NCBI GenBank assembly: GCA_002839335.1
Contig: PGXU01000004.1
Span: forward strand, 1-64,000
Source of the DNA: Spirochaetae bacterium HGW-Spirochaetae-4
GTDB lineage: Bacteria; Spirochaetota; Spirochaetia; Sphaerochaetales; Sphaerochaetaceae
Length of the DNA stretch: 64,000 nt
Reading direction: 5' to 3'
Made by a program: the position numbers and the translations under genes. The notes below the pieces were generated by a model. The model was not told where the DNA came from. It saw nothing but the letters and a program-made list of their open reading frames with translations, and did not search any database. This document shows, one piece after another, positions 44,934 through 53,975 of the stretch (position 1 is the first letter of the stretch; each line of letters opens with the position of its first letter).

Positions 44934-45734
44934 TCACCAATACCCCAAGAGTCTCGAGATAGCCTGGGCACTCTCTTTGATAGCTTTGATGTAGAGTGCC
45001 CGTTTGCTTTCGTCGAAACGGAATAGGGGCCACGAGACCGACAATCCTGCGACTACCGCCGAAGTGTGGTCCCGTACCGGGGCCGCGATGCAACGTACGC
45101 CTTCCTCATGTTCCTGCAAATCCTCGGCGAACCCCTGTTCGCGGATGCGTTGGAGTTCAGTCGACAGTTCCTTGCGGGACGTGATCGTCCCGCTGGTGAA
45201 TGGCACCAATTCGAGGGAGTCTATCAGACTCCCGGCGTCTTCGGTTTCCATTCCCGCCAGCAGGGTCTTTCCGATCGCGGTGCAGTAGAGTGGAATACGT
45301 TTGCCGACCCGCGAGTACATGCGGATAGTGTATTTCGACTCGATCTTGACGACATACATGGCCATATCCTCATCAAGGACTCCCATGTGGACAGTCTCTC
45401 CCAATTGTGTTCCCAAGGCTTCGGCGATCGGTCGGGCATCCTGCGCGATATCCATGTGGGCCAATCCCTTGGCCCCGATACTGAACATGCGCAAGGTCAA
45501 CGAATACTGGTCGTTTTCATCGCGGTACACGTATCCCAAATCCACCAATGTCGCGAGAAATCGATGCAATGTGGGTTTCGGCAGCGCGGTTTCCCGGGCC
45601 AGTCGCTCGAGATTGATCTTCTTGTGTCCTGCCAGCCGCTCGAGTATTCCGAGTGTTCGTACCGCAGAACTCAAATTGTTGGATCCTGCCCGAAACGTGG
45701 CCCGATCGCCGTTGTCATTCACAAAGGGCTCCAT
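44934..45734 (-). CDS. IclR-family regulator of hexuronate genes (KdgR-like)
   Basis: A 266-residue regulator. An N-terminal winged helix (AVRTLGILERLAGHKKINL, LARETALPKPTLHRFLATL) and a C-terminal effector domain (MDIAQDARPIAEALGTQLG, RIPLYCTAIGKTLLAG, GVRCIAAPVRD) match IclR proteins. The chosen start ATG 45734 shares its A with the TGA of uxaC, so translation is coupled. The place behind uxaA and uxaC and beside kdgK suggests a KDG-responsive repressor like KdgR. Confidence 0.9.
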   Translation of the reverse strand: MEPFVNDNGDRATFRAGSNNLSSAVRTLGILERLAGHKKINLERLARETALPKPTLHRFLATLVDLGYVYRDENDQYSLTLRMFSIGAKGLAHMDIAQDARPIAEALGTQLGETVHMGVLDEDMAMYVVKIESKYTIRMYSRVGKRIPLYCTAIGKTLLAGMETEDAGSLIDSLELVPFTSGTITSRKELSTELQRIREQGFAEDLQEHEEGVRCIAAPVRDHTSAVVAGLSVSWPLFRFDESKRALYIKAIKESAQAISRLLGYW

Positions 45735-47143
45735 CAAGCGAAATATCGTTGGGCATTGCGGAAACTGATATCGCGGACAATAGTGTCCAACAATACCGGG
45801 TCCGCGGGTATCTCTCCATCCTCAACCCAAGTTCCCAGGATATTGCAGAGTATCCTGCGGAAATATTCATGGCGTGGATACGACAGGAAGCTGCGTGAAT
45901 CGGTAAGCATGCCGATGAACCGGGGAAGGGATCCGAGGTTCGCCAGGATCTTCATCTGGTCCGCCATACCATCCTTGTGGTCGAGGAACCACCATGAGGA
46001 ACCCAACTGGATCTTTCCAGGAATCCCATCGCCCTGGAAGGCTCCCATAATGGAGCCCATTACATAGAAATCCTTGGGATTCAGGGTATACAGGACAGTT
46101 TTCGGCAATGCCTGTTCGGATTCCAATGCTCCGAGGAAACCAGCGAGCTTTTCGGCAAGAGGCAGGTCGTGTGCGGCATCGAAGCCGGTATCGGGCCCCA
46201 GCGTCTTGAATTTGGGACCGTTCAGGTTCCGTATGGAATTGAGGTGCAGCTGCATGACCACCCCGTGTCGTGCATAGGCTTTGCCAAGGAACACCATCAC
46301 AAAGGTCTGGTATGCGTCGATTTCGGAAGGGGTCAGTACTTTGCCCGCCAAGGCCTTCTGGAAAATGGCTTCCACTTCGGCATCGGTCGCCTTGGTGTAG
46401 GGAACCATGGGAATGCCATGGTCGCTGGCTTTGCATCCCCGCTCCACAAAGAAGGAGAGGCGTTTGTCCAAAGCTTCGCAGACATCCTTGGCCGACTTGA
46501 TATCCAAACCCGCGGCAGCTCCCAATCTCCCGATATAGCTGGCGAAACCCGGGGCTTGCAGAAGCACCGCCTTGTCAGGCCTGAAGGAAGGCATCACCTT
46601 CGTTTCGATTGGTCCGATTGCCGCCTTGCCTGTGTTGATCGCATGGTGTACCACCAGGTCGTCGGCCGGATCGTCGGTTGTTCCGACAGCATCGACCTTG
46701 AATTTTGTGAATATGCCCGAAACCGACAAGTCGTCGGTCGCAAGCATGTCCTTAGTCCTGTCCCAAATGGATTTGGCACTCAGTTCATTGAACGGTTCGA
46801 CGATTCCGAAGTAGCGCTGCAATTCGAGGTGGCTCCAATGGTACAATGGGTTTCCCAAAAGCTGGGGCATGGTCTTGGCCCACGCCATGAGCTTGTCGAA
46901 CGGGTCGGCATCGCCAGTGATGTACTGTTCTTCTATTCCTACTGTCCTCATGGCCCGCCATTTGTAGTGGTCCCCACCGAGCCAGATGTCGGTCAAGTCC
47001 GCGAACTTCTTGTTCTCCGCGATCTGCTGGGGAATGAGGTGGCAGTGGTAATCGAGGATCGGTTCTTTCGCCGCACTCGTATGATATAATTCTCTCGCCG
47101 TCTCGTTGTCCAAAAGGAAATCCGGACCCATGAAAGGTTTCAT
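45734..47143 (-). CDS. uxaC: Glucuronate/galacturonate isomerase
   Basis: A 469-residue uronate isomerase, normal length. The N-terminus (FLLDNETARELYHTSA) and metal-site motif DYHCHLIPQQIAE are diagnostic; further marks are WLGGDHYKWRAMR, NPLYHWSHLELQRYFGI and VDAVGTTDDPADDL. It turns D-glucuronate into D-fructuronate and D-galacturonate into D-tagaturonate in the cytoplasm. Its start overlaps the uxaA stop by four bases (ATGA), and its stop overlaps the IclR start. The reductases that should follow it (UxaB or UxuB) are not in the window. Confidence 0.95.
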   Translation of the reverse strand: MKPFMGPDFLLDNETARELYHTSAAKEPILDYHCHLIPQQIAENKKFADLTDIWLGGDHYKWRAMRTVGIEEQYITGDADPFDKLMAWAKTMPQLLGNPLYHWSHLELQRYFGIVEPFNELSAKSIWDRTKDMLATDDLSVSGIFTKFKVDAVGTTDDPADDLVVHHAINTGKAAIGPIETKVMPSFRPDKAVLLQAPGFASYIGRLGAAAGLDIKSAKDVCEALDKRLSFFVERGCKASDHGIPMVPYTKATDAEVEAIFQKALAGKVLTPSEIDAYQTFVMVFLGKAYARHGVVMQLHLNSIRNLNGPKFKTLGPDTGFDAAHDLPLAEKLAGFLGALESEQALPKTVLYTLNPKDFYVMGSIMGAFQGDGIPGKIQLGSSWWFLDHKDGMADQMKILANLGSLPRFIGMLTDSRSFLSYPRHEYFRRILCNILGTWVEDGEIPADPVLLDTIVRDISFRNAQRYFA

Positions 47144-48648
47144 AATGTTACTCCATCTTTGAATATCGCGATCTCACGGTAACCGTTGATCTCGTGTTTC
47201 GCCTTGACTGTGCCCGAGGCCACCGCAAGGACAAATTCCTTGAATTCATTGAACACCACGAGCGGGTCGGATTTCAAGCCTTTTCCTGCATCGAAATCGA
47301 TCCACCCCGTCTTTCTCCGTGCCAATTCGGAGTTCGACGAGACTTTGATTGTGGGGACGGCGGATCCGAGGGGAGTTCCCCGTCCGGTGGTGAACAATAT
47401 GATGTGGGCGCCCGCCGCAGCCAGGGCAGTGGAGGAGACCATATCGTTGCCAGGACCCTCAAGGATTACCAAACCCGGTTTCCGTACCCTGCTTCCGTAG
47501 GGGATGACGTCGACAATGGGAGAGGTCCCCCCTTTCCTGACACATCCCAGCGACTTTTCCTCCAATGTGGTGATCCCCCCATCCTTGTTTCCCGGAGAGG
47601 GATTCTCATAGACCTGTTGTCCATGGGAGATGAAGTAGGACTTGAAATCATCGATGGCATCGGTGAACTTCTTGGACACTTCCGGATCGTAACACCGGTC
47701 GAGCATCGGTTGCTCGGCTCCGAACATTTCGGGAATCTCCGTGAGGATGGCAGTTCCACCGCCAGCAGTCAAATAATCGCTGAATGTGCCCAACAAGGGA
47801 TTGGCGGTGATGCCGGATAGACCATCCGATCCACCGCATTTCAATCCGACCACCAGGCGTCCGATATCCACTGGGACCCGTGTGCACCCGGCTCCCCTTC
47901 GGGCAAGTCGGGAGAGTAGTGCCTTGCCTTCCGCTATCTCGTCATCGGCTTCCTGGGCGAGGAGGAATTGTACCCGTTCGGCGTCGTACGGACCCAGTTG
48001 TCGCATGAACGATGCAATGGTGTTGTTCTCGCATCCGAGACCGACCACAAGGACCCCAACGGCATTCGGATGATGGACGAGGTCCGCGAGTATCGCCTGG
48101 GTATGGTGCAGGTCATCACCCAGTTGCGAGCATCCGTAGGGGTGTTCCCAGGCATAAACGCCGTCTATACCCTTCCATTCGCCTTCGGATACTTTGTCTT
48201 CACCCCATCGGGCAAGGGCAGCGACGGCCTTGTTGATGCATCCGACAGTCGGAATTATCCACAGTTCATTTCTGATTCCTATGCTCCCATTGTCGCGTTC
48301 AAAGGCATCGAACAGGATGTGTTTGTCCGATTCCCGCTTTCCAGGCATGGCTGCCGTGCTTCTTCTGAGGACCGGGTTCGATGTGGCCAGGGACGTCTTG
48401 AGGTTATGGGAATGGACCCAACTGCCAATTTGGATCTCTTCTATGGCGGTACCGATGGGAGATCCGTATTTGACGACATTGTCGCCTATGGCGTGGGACC
48501 GGATGGCTATCTTGTGCCCTTGCGGAATATGTTCCGCGATGGTCAGCTTGCGATTGTCGATCGATAGTGCGATTCCGGCTGGCAGTGGTTTGAGTGCGAC
48601 CGCAACCGTATCATGGTTGTCTATGAGTAGGAAATCTTGTGTAATCAT
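47140..48648 (-). CDS. uxaA: Altronate dehydratase (UxaA family)
   Basis: A 502-residue dehydratase. Start chosen at ATG 48648, giving MITQDFLLIDNHDTVAVAL; no good ribosome-binding site is visible. The N-terminal SAF domain (GHKIAIRSHAIGDNVVKYG) is followed by the UxaA body with conserved Cys: PTVGCINKAV, HPYGCSQLGDD, GLGCENN, VGLKCGGSDGLSG and KSLGCVRKGG. The product removes water from D-altronate to give KDG. An SAF domain and dehydratase body in one chain is the usual bacterial form. It leads an operon with uxaC and the IclR gene. Confidence 0.93.
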   Translation of the reverse strand: MITQDFLLIDNHDTVAVALKPLPAGIALSIDNRKLTIAEHIPQGHKIAIRSHAIGDNVVKYGSPIGTAIEEIQIGSWVHSHNLKTSLATSNPVLRRSTAAMPGKRESDKHILFDAFERDNGSIGIRNELWIIPTVGCINKAVAALARWGEDKVSEGEWKGIDGVYAWEHPYGCSQLGDDLHHTQAILADLVHHPNAVGVLVVGLGCENNTIASFMRQLGPYDAERVQFLLAQEADDEIAEGKALLSRLARRGAGCTRVPVDIGRLVVGLKCGGSDGLSGITANPLLGTFSDYLTAGGGTAILTEIPEMFGAEQPMLDRCYDPEVSKKFTDAIDDFKSYFISHGQQVYENPSPGNKDGGITTLEEKSLGCVRKGGTSPIVDVIPYGSRVRKPGLVILEGPGNDMVSSTALAAAGAHIILFTTGRGTPLGSAVPTIKVSSNSELARRKTGWIDFDAGKGLKSDPLVVFNEFKEFVLAVASGTVKAKHEINGYREIAIFKDGVTL

Positions 48649-48940
48649 GCGATATGATAGGCGTGTCGGCGAGGCCCTGTCAATCGAATTGGGACCTTTC
48701 CTCCGCTTGAAACGACGCAAGTGGTACGGAGTGTGGGTTGCATCTTGGTAAAAATCTGCTACAATTTCTACCAGTCGTGCAATGGGCTTCACCAAGCTGG
48801 ACCCATGGGTTGAAAATCATACGGTTGCACTGGATTTGTCATGGAATTGCTTTTTTTGACGGTATGTTATATTGTGTCAAGCCAATGATTAGTCTACAGT
48901 ATTTTCAATTGCACAGCATTTTGGAACGAAGGAGAACACC
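48649..48940. other. Control region between uxaA and the oxoamine synthase gene
   Basis: Just under 300 bases between divergent genes. T-rich runs and a TTGACG at 48856-48861 could be part of promoters, but no convincing -10 partner is seen. No terminator or gene is visible. Confidence 0.35.
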
Positions 48941-50158
48941 ATGAGTCGAGCAAGTCACGCTTCCATATTTGATAAATGTTACGAGTTCACGGCCGCCGCA
49001 GAGGTGAGGGCGACAGGGTTGTACCCATACTTCAAACCTATCGGCAGGAGTGAGGGCACAAAGGTCTATATCGATGGCCGGGAAATGCTCATGCTCGGAT
49101 CCAACAACTACCTGGGACTCGCAAACGATCCCCGGATGAAGGAAGCGGCCGAATTGGCAGCCGAGCGGTATGGTACCAGCTGCAGCGGATCCAGATTCAT
49201 GAACGGGACGCTGGATCTGCATGAGGAATTGGAACAACGTTTGGCAAAATTCGTGGGAAAACCGGCGGCCCTTTGCTTTACCACCGGGTACCAGACCAAT
49301 TTGGGCTCGCTGTCCGCCATGCTAAACCGTGGTGACCACGTGATCGTGGACAAGTATGACCATGCCTCGATCATGGACGGAATATTCCTTGCGGACGGTA
49401 CAAAGAAGCAGATCAACCTCTACCGGTACAAGCACAACAATATGGAGGACCTTGAGAAGGTCTTGCAGAGGATTCCCTTGGAAGAACCGAAGATGATCGT
49501 TATCGATGGTGTGTTCTCCATGGAAGGCGATATAGCACCGCTTCCAGCCATCCGGGCCTTGGCCGACCAATACAAGGCCGGGATATACCTCGACGAGGCG
49601 CATGCCCTCGGTGTGGTCGGGGCAACCGGACGTGGTACGTGCGAACACCATGGGAACGACCCCTCGTTGTGCGATCTACTCATGTGCACGTTCAGCAAAT
49701 CCTTCGGTTCCATCGGTGGCTTTGTTGCGGGTGAAGAACAGGTGATCGACTATATCAAGCATTTCGCACGGCCATTGATCTTCAGTGCCTCCATGCCGCC
49801 GGCCAATATCGCCGCAACCATGAAAGCATTGGAGATCATTGAACAGGAACCGCAGCGGATCCATAAACTCCAGCACAATGCCCGCCGAATGATCGACGGA
49901 TTCTCCGCACTTGGTTTCAATGTGGGAACCAGCGAGACACCGATCGTCCCACTGTTGATCGGTGATAACGACAAGACCTTCACCTTGTGGAAGAACGCCT
50001 TTGAACGTGGGGTGTATGTGAATCCGGTCATCTCTCCCGCGGTACCTCCCCAACGCGCACTGCTCAGGACTTCATGCATGGCGATCCATAGCGACCAGGA
50101 ACTCGACACGGCGATCCAGATTATCGGAGAAGAGGCGAAGAAGCTCGGAATCATTTGA
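48941..50158 (+). CDS. Alpha-oxoamine synthase, serine palmitoyltransferase-like
   Basis: A 405-residue PLP enzyme of the family that joins an amino acid to an acyl-CoA (AONS, KBL, ALAS, SPT). Landmarks: [59 protein letters not shown] and [11 protein letters not shown] with the PLP Lys. The GLYPYF start and [10 protein letters not shown] resemble bacterial serine palmitoyltransferases more than BioF or Kbl, so it may start sphingolipid synthesis; this is inference. The start has an aaggag site. The next gene starts 80 bases later; no other sphingolipid or biotin gene is beside it. Confidence 0.85.
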   Translation: MSRASHASIFDKCYEFTAAAEVRATGLYPYFKPIGRSEGTKVYIDGREMLMLGSNNYLGLANDPRMKEAAELAAERYGTSCSGSRFMNGTLDLHEELEQRLAKFVGKPAALCFTTGYQTNLGSLSAMLNRGDHVIVDKYDHASIMDGIFLADGTKKQINLYRYKHNNMEDLEKVLQRIPLEEPKMIVIDGVFSMEGDIAPLPAIRALADQYKAGIYLDEAHALGVVGATGRGTCEHHGNDPSLCDLLMCTFSKSFGSIGGFVAGEEQVIDYIKHFARPLIFSASMPPANIAATMKALEIIEQEPQRIHKLQHNARRMIDGFSALGFNVGTSETPIVPLLIGDNDKTFTLWKNAFERGVYVNPVISPAVPPQRALLRTSCMAIHSDQELDTAIQIIGEEAKKLGII

Positions 50159-50237
50159 TTCCCCAACGAGTGGACGTAAGGTGAAATATCCTTTCATTCG
50201 ACTGTCCTTTGGGAACTCGATGCTGTATATTCGAGCT

Positions 50238-50894
50238 ATGAAGAAATTGAAGATCGAAAACCCGGGGGATTTCATCCCCTTGGTGGCTTCCCATATACAA
50301 CTGGTCGCCCAAGTACATGCTGATCCGATCAGGGTTGGTCTTCCTGGAGGACGGGGAGCTGTTTCAGTCGTGCAAGGGCTTCTTGCCTGCGACCCTTCCG
50401 TACTGGAGCGGGTTGAATTGTACCTGGTTGACGAGCGCTTGACCGGTCCGACAAACCGGGACACTCTTTTGGATGTAGGTTTGCACGAGGCAATCGAACG
50501 GGGAGTCTTTTCCGAGTCGCAATTGCACATTCCCCATATGGCCGAGTCCTTCTTCCCTGAGGGATGCGAACTCGACCTGCTATATCTCGGGGTAGGCGAG
50601 GATGGGCATGTGGCCTCCCTTTTTCCCGGATCGTATCCGGAATTGGATGCCAAGGATACCGGAGATACCGCCTATGTGACGGACAGTCCGAAACCACCAC
50701 CGGAACGGGTGACCGTGACGTATCGCGGATTCAGGCGGTATGCCAAGAAAGCCCAGACCTACCTGTTGTTCTTTGGTGAGGGCAAACGTCTTGCCCTGGA
50801 GCGGTTCCTGGAAGCCAAGGAGAATCCCTCGTCGCTTCCCTGTATGTTTTTTCCGCGGGAATGGTTTCCAGTCGATATCGTGACCGATTTGTAG
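50238..50894 (+). CDS. pgl: 6-phosphogluconolactonase
   Basis: A 218-residue DevB/SOL-type lactonase. Marks: [27 protein letters not shown], the loop [18 protein letters not shown] (the family signature) and VTVTYRGF. It hydrolyses 6-phosphogluconolactone in the pentose phosphate route, right before the dehydrogenase gene 11 bases downstream. The start at ATG 50238 gives the usual length; a GTG at 50181 and an ATG at 50220 are alternatives, and none has a strong ribosome-binding site. Confidence 0.88.
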   Translation: MKKLKIENPGDFIPLVASHIQLVAQVHADPIRVGLPGGRGAVSVVQGLLACDPSVLERVELYLVDERLTGPTNRDTLLDVGLHEAIERGVFSESQLHIPHMAESFFPEGCELDLLYLGVGEDGHVASLFPGSYPELDAKDTGDTAYVTDSPKPPPERVTVTYRGFRRYAKKAQTYLLFFGEGKRLALERFLEAKENPSSLPCMFFPREWFPVDIVTDL

Positions 50895-50905
50895 GAGAGT
50901 GCGGT

Positions 50906-52258
50906 ATGAAACGAATAGTGGTTCAATTTGGCGGCACAGGAGATCTTGCACAGAAGAAACTGTATCCGGCCTATGAGCATCTCATGGGCAAGGGGTTCGA
51001 TTTCACTGTCCTGGCCCTAGGCAGGAGATTCAAGGACCGCAAGGAATTTGTGAAAGCCATGGTGTCGCCCGATGCCTCGCCCGAATTCCTGAAGAACCTG
51101 GAGTATCTGTATTATGACATGGCCGATCCCGAAGCCACCGATCCGTTGCGCATGTATATCCAGGAAGTCATCGAAGGTACCGACGAGGTAGAGCTCATCT
51201 ATTACATGGCCTTGCAACCTTCTCTGTATGAGGAAGCGATACGCCAGATCCAGAAGATTGATTCGCAACTGTCCTGCCAGTGCAATCTGACCAAGAAGAT
51301 CGTGGTGGAGAAACCGTTCGGGTTCGACCTTGAGAGTGCGCAACGTTACAACGAGATATTGCTCAAAGCCTTCGACGACAAGGAGATCTATCGGGTCGAC
51401 CATTATCTGGGCAAGGAGTTCATGCAGAACCTGCTGATTCTCCGTTTCCATAACGATATCATACGCAGCATCTGGGACAACCGTTCGATCGAGAGTATCC
51501 AGATCATATTCGACGAGACCCATGGGGTGGACCAGCGGTTGGGCTTCTATGAGCAGATCGGAGTGGTCCGGGATACTATCCAGAACCATATCATGCAGAT
51601 AATCACGTATCTGACCATGAACGAGCCTGCGACACTGTCTCCGGAAGATATCGCTGTGGAAAAGATCAAGGTCCTGCGTTCTATCGCGCCTGTCTCGGAA
51701 TTCCACACCGGACGGTACGAGTCCTTGGGAGCAAACAGCGGGCATGTGGTCGACACTCCGACCTATGCCGCCCTGAAACTGTCGGTGAACACCTACTTTT
51801 TCGCAGATGTGCCGATCTATATCAGGACCGGGAAGATGCAGGCCGATGCCAAATCGCTCATCTATGTGAAGTTCCGCAATACGACCGGAAAGGTGATGCA
51901 TGACGATTCGATCGCGGAGAACGGAGTGATCATAACGATCCATCCCGAGTTGACTATCGATATCAGCATGAATCTCAAGGAACCAGACACCTCCTGGAAA
52001 TCCAAGCCCGTACGGTTCAGGTTCAACCAGGCCGAAACCTTCGGCGCCAATACGCCTGAAGCCTACGAGCAGATCGTGAAGAAGATATTGCAGGGGGACA
52101 AGAGCCTCTTCCCCTCCATGCGCGAGATCACCGAATCCTGGCGGATCGTGACCCCCATGCTGGAGCATGAACGTCATATGGAAGTATATCCTGTCAGAAC
52201 CTTGCCACGATTCGCATCGGATTTGGCTAAGGATAACGGCTTTACCTGGTTCGACTGA
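50906..52258 (+). CDS. zwf: Glucose-6-phosphate 1-dehydrogenase
   Basis: A 450-residue dehydrogenase starting at ATG 50906 behind taggag. The coenzyme site is VQFGGTGDLAQKKLYPA, a lysine-rich motif is VVEKPFGFDLESA, and the catalytic RVDHYLGKE is present with the conserved His. It oxidises glucose 6-phosphate and makes NADPH or NADH. It is somewhat shorter than the usual 480-500 residues. It is in an operon with pgl; no 6-phosphogluconate dehydrogenase gene follows, so it could also feed an Entner-Doudoroff route together with the aldolase at 42750. A strong hairpin follows. Confidence 0.93.
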   Translation: MKRIVVQFGGTGDLAQKKLYPAYEHLMGKGFDFTVLALGRRFKDRKEFVKAMVSPDASPEFLKNLEYLYYDMADPEATDPLRMYIQEVIEGTDEVELIYYMALQPSLYEEAIRQIQKIDSQLSCQCNLTKKIVVEKPFGFDLESAQRYNEILLKAFDDKEIYRVDHYLGKEFMQNLLILRFHNDIIRSIWDNRSIESIQIIFDETHGVDQRLGFYEQIGVVRDTIQNHIMQIITYLTMNEPATLSPEDIAVEKIKVLRSIAPVSEFHTGRYESLGANSGHVVDTPTYAALKLSVNTYFFADVPIYIRTGKMQADAKSLIYVKFRNTTGKVMHDDSIAENGVIITIHPELTIDISMNLKEPDTSWKSKPVRFRFNQAETFGANTPEAYEQIVKKILQGDKSLFPSMREITESWRIVTPMLEHERHMEVYPVRTLPRFASDLAKDNGFTWFD

Positions 52259-52300
52259 CAAACGAAGTCACCTCTCATAGAACCAAATCTCCAAACGTAA

Positions 52301-52329
52301 TGAAACCGCCTTGTACAAAGGCGGTTTCA
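52301..52329. terminator. Bidirectional hairpin terminator after zwf
   Basis: tgaaaccgcctt-gtaca-aaggcggtttca is a perfect 12-base-pair stem between zwf and the convergent hemerythrin gene. It lacks a long T run on either side, so efficiency is uncertain. Confidence 0.65.
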
Positions 52330-52361
52330 TAGTGTGTTCAATCGGGCTTCCGGATAGTGTA

Positions 52362-53600
52362 TTACTCGTCCAGCAGCCGCTTGTCTCCTGAAATCTTCTG
52401 GATACCGGCAATATTCTGTGTCACTTCGAGCGTTCCCAGGTACTTGCCTGAATCGTCGCGTACGGCGAAATACCTGATATAGACGAACTTGTCACCCATG
52501 TGGATATGGAAATCGGCCACATCGCGCGCACCCGACTTGAAGTCGTTCAATATCCGTTCGACCACATGCATGCTGGCAGGTGGATGACAGTTTATGACCT
52601 TCCGTCCGATTATGGCGGTGGTCCTTGGGAATATCCTTTCGCTTGCTTGCGAAAAGTACCCGACCTCATCGTTCGCATCGACGAAGGTGATGTCGATCGG
52701 CAACGTGTTGAGCACTCTTGTGAGGACATCGGCTGTGAATTTTCCGGTAGGCAGGGTTACGACGCCCTGTTCGACTGCGGCCGAGACCGCAAGCGGTTTG
52801 GTTTCCGTCGGAGCCTTCCATGTCGGGTGGTCGGCCATGAGGCAATAGCCGAATTCCGCGCTTCCCTCTGAGATTTGACGCCAGTCGGTCGTGAAGAATA
52901 CTTCGCTGACCATGGGAATGAGGATATTCTCCTCCTTGGAGATCATCTCAACAATCTTGTCCTTGACCGCATCAAGGTCCCTGAAGAAATTCTGTATCGT
53001 TTCGGGAGCAGGCCGTCCCTTGGCAATCAGGTCGTCGAGGTTCTTGCGAACCAGCTTCACCATATCCCTGATCTCGTCGTCGACTCCCCACATGACTTTT
53101 GGGGGAGCGGTAATCCCATACCGTTCCATGATCGGGAACCAGAGGTTCTCCTTCTTGGCATAATGGATATCCAGTTGCCACAAGTCCTCCAGGTCGTTGA
53201 CCAATGCCGAGAGCGCGGAGATATCGCCTTTCTTGAGCTTCGCCACATTGACATCGATCCGATCGGAGAACAACCGTTCGATTCCCCGGTTCTCCTCCCG
53301 CAACACCCAAGAGGGGTGGCCGAAGTCTTTCGTCTGGTTCTTGTCGGCATGGATATCGGCGACGGAACCTTTGAACAATGATGCGTGGACGTCACACAGC
53401 TTCTGTATCTCCTCGACCTTCACGCCACCCTGTTCGATCAAGGCCTTCTCGGCATTTGCGATCTCGTCGGCACCGACTCCTTCGAATTCCTTGGCGAAAT
53501 CGGCTTTCACCGCTTCGAAGTCGTCTCCGGCGTGCAGTCGTTCGATCAACTGCCTGAGCAGTTGCTGACGGCGAACACTATTGTTGATTTCGGCACTCAT
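52362..53600 (-). CDS. DUF438, hemerythrin-like and PAS domain protein
   Basis: A 412-residue soluble protein. The ATG at 53600 overlaps the DUF1858 stop and has a ggaggag site. Domains in order: DUF438 (about 10-75: LRQLIERLHAGDDFEAVKA), a hemerythrin-like four-helix bundle (about 90-240: HASLFKG, HPSWVLREEN, LWQLDIHYAKKENLWFPIMER, MISKEENILIPM) and a PAS domain (about 300-405: LPIDITFVDANDEVGYFSQ, CHPPASMHVVERIL). His and Glu residues fit a di-iron site. Such proteins are thought to sense oxygen or nitric oxide, or to store oxygen. It is co-transcribed with the DUF1858 gene. Confidence 0.9.
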   Translation of the reverse strand: MSAEINNSVRRQQLLRQLIERLHAGDDFEAVKADFAKEFEGVGADEIANAEKALIEQGGVKVEEIQKLCDVHASLFKGSVADIHADKNQTKDFGHPSWVLREENRGIERLFSDRIDVNVAKLKKGDISALSALVNDLEDLWQLDIHYAKKENLWFPIMERYGITAPPKVMWGVDDEIRDMVKLVRKNLDDLIAKGRPAPETIQNFFRDLDAVKDKIVEMISKEENILIPMVSEVFFTTDWRQISEGSAEFGYCLMADHPTWKAPTETKPLAVSAAVEQGVVTLPTGKFTADVLTRVLNTLPIDITFVDANDEVGYFSQASERIFPRTTAIIGRKVINCHPPASMHVVERILNDFKSGARDVADFHIHMGDKFVYIRYFAVRDDSGKYLGTLEVTQNIAGIQKISGDKRLLDE

Positions 53601-53848
53601 TTCTTCTCCTCCTGTGGTGCTTCGATGACTGTGTATCCATGGGACTCCAGGGTCCGGATGATTGTCGGTAACGCGATACCGCGCATGGCGGCTCCCTTGG
53701 GCAATGTCATTACCTTTCCAACGGTATTCAGCATGATGGGTTTCACAATTTCGGTAAATCCAAGTTCCGCCAGCAATGGGGCCAGTTCGGGATCCGCTGA
53801 ACACAACGCGTGGACAGTCTTCTGCAAATCTATGGTCTTCTTATCCAT
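53597..53848 (-). CDS. DUF1858 small protein
   Basis: An 83-residue protein. Start at ATG 53848 gives MDKKTIDLQKTVHALCSAD, with the DUF1858 pattern ELAPLLAELGF and NTVGKVMTLPKGAAMRGI. The domain is often fused to or beside DUF438 and hemerythrin proteins. It overlaps the next gene by four bases, so both are made together. Function not known. A 16-base perfect palindrome lies 45 bases upstream. Confidence 0.82.
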   Translation of the reverse strand: MDKKTIDLQKTVHALCSADPELAPLLAELGFTEIVKPIMLNTVGKVMTLPKGAAMRGIALPTIIRTLESHGYTVIEAPQEEKK

Positions 53849-53892
53849 TTCACTCTCTTTGTCATATCGTATCATGATTGGATTGCTACAAC

Positions 53893-53908
53893 TGTTGCAA
53901 TTGCAACA
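53893..53908. promoter_or_regulatory. 16-base perfect palindrome upstream of the DUF1858 operon
   Basis: tgttgcaattgcaaca reads the same on both strands. It lies between the acyl-CoA ligase terminator and the DUF1858 gene, at the distance of a promoter-linked operator. A related palindrome caattgcaattg is seen at about 61332-61343, upstream of the DUF3795 and PAS genes. Confidence 0.55.
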
Positions 53909-53913
53909 AGCAT

Positions 53914-53948
53914 ACAGAAAGAGCCCCGGATAGGCAAGTATCCGAGGC
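53914..53948 (-). terminator. Terminator of the acyl-CoA ligase gene
   Basis: On the minus strand gcctcggata-cttgcc-tatccggggc forms a ten-base-pair stem with one G-U pair, followed by a T-rich tctttctgt. It is 28 bases after the ligase stop. Confidence 0.75.
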
Positions 53949-53975
53949 CCGTATAGGCGATGAAGATGTAGCATG

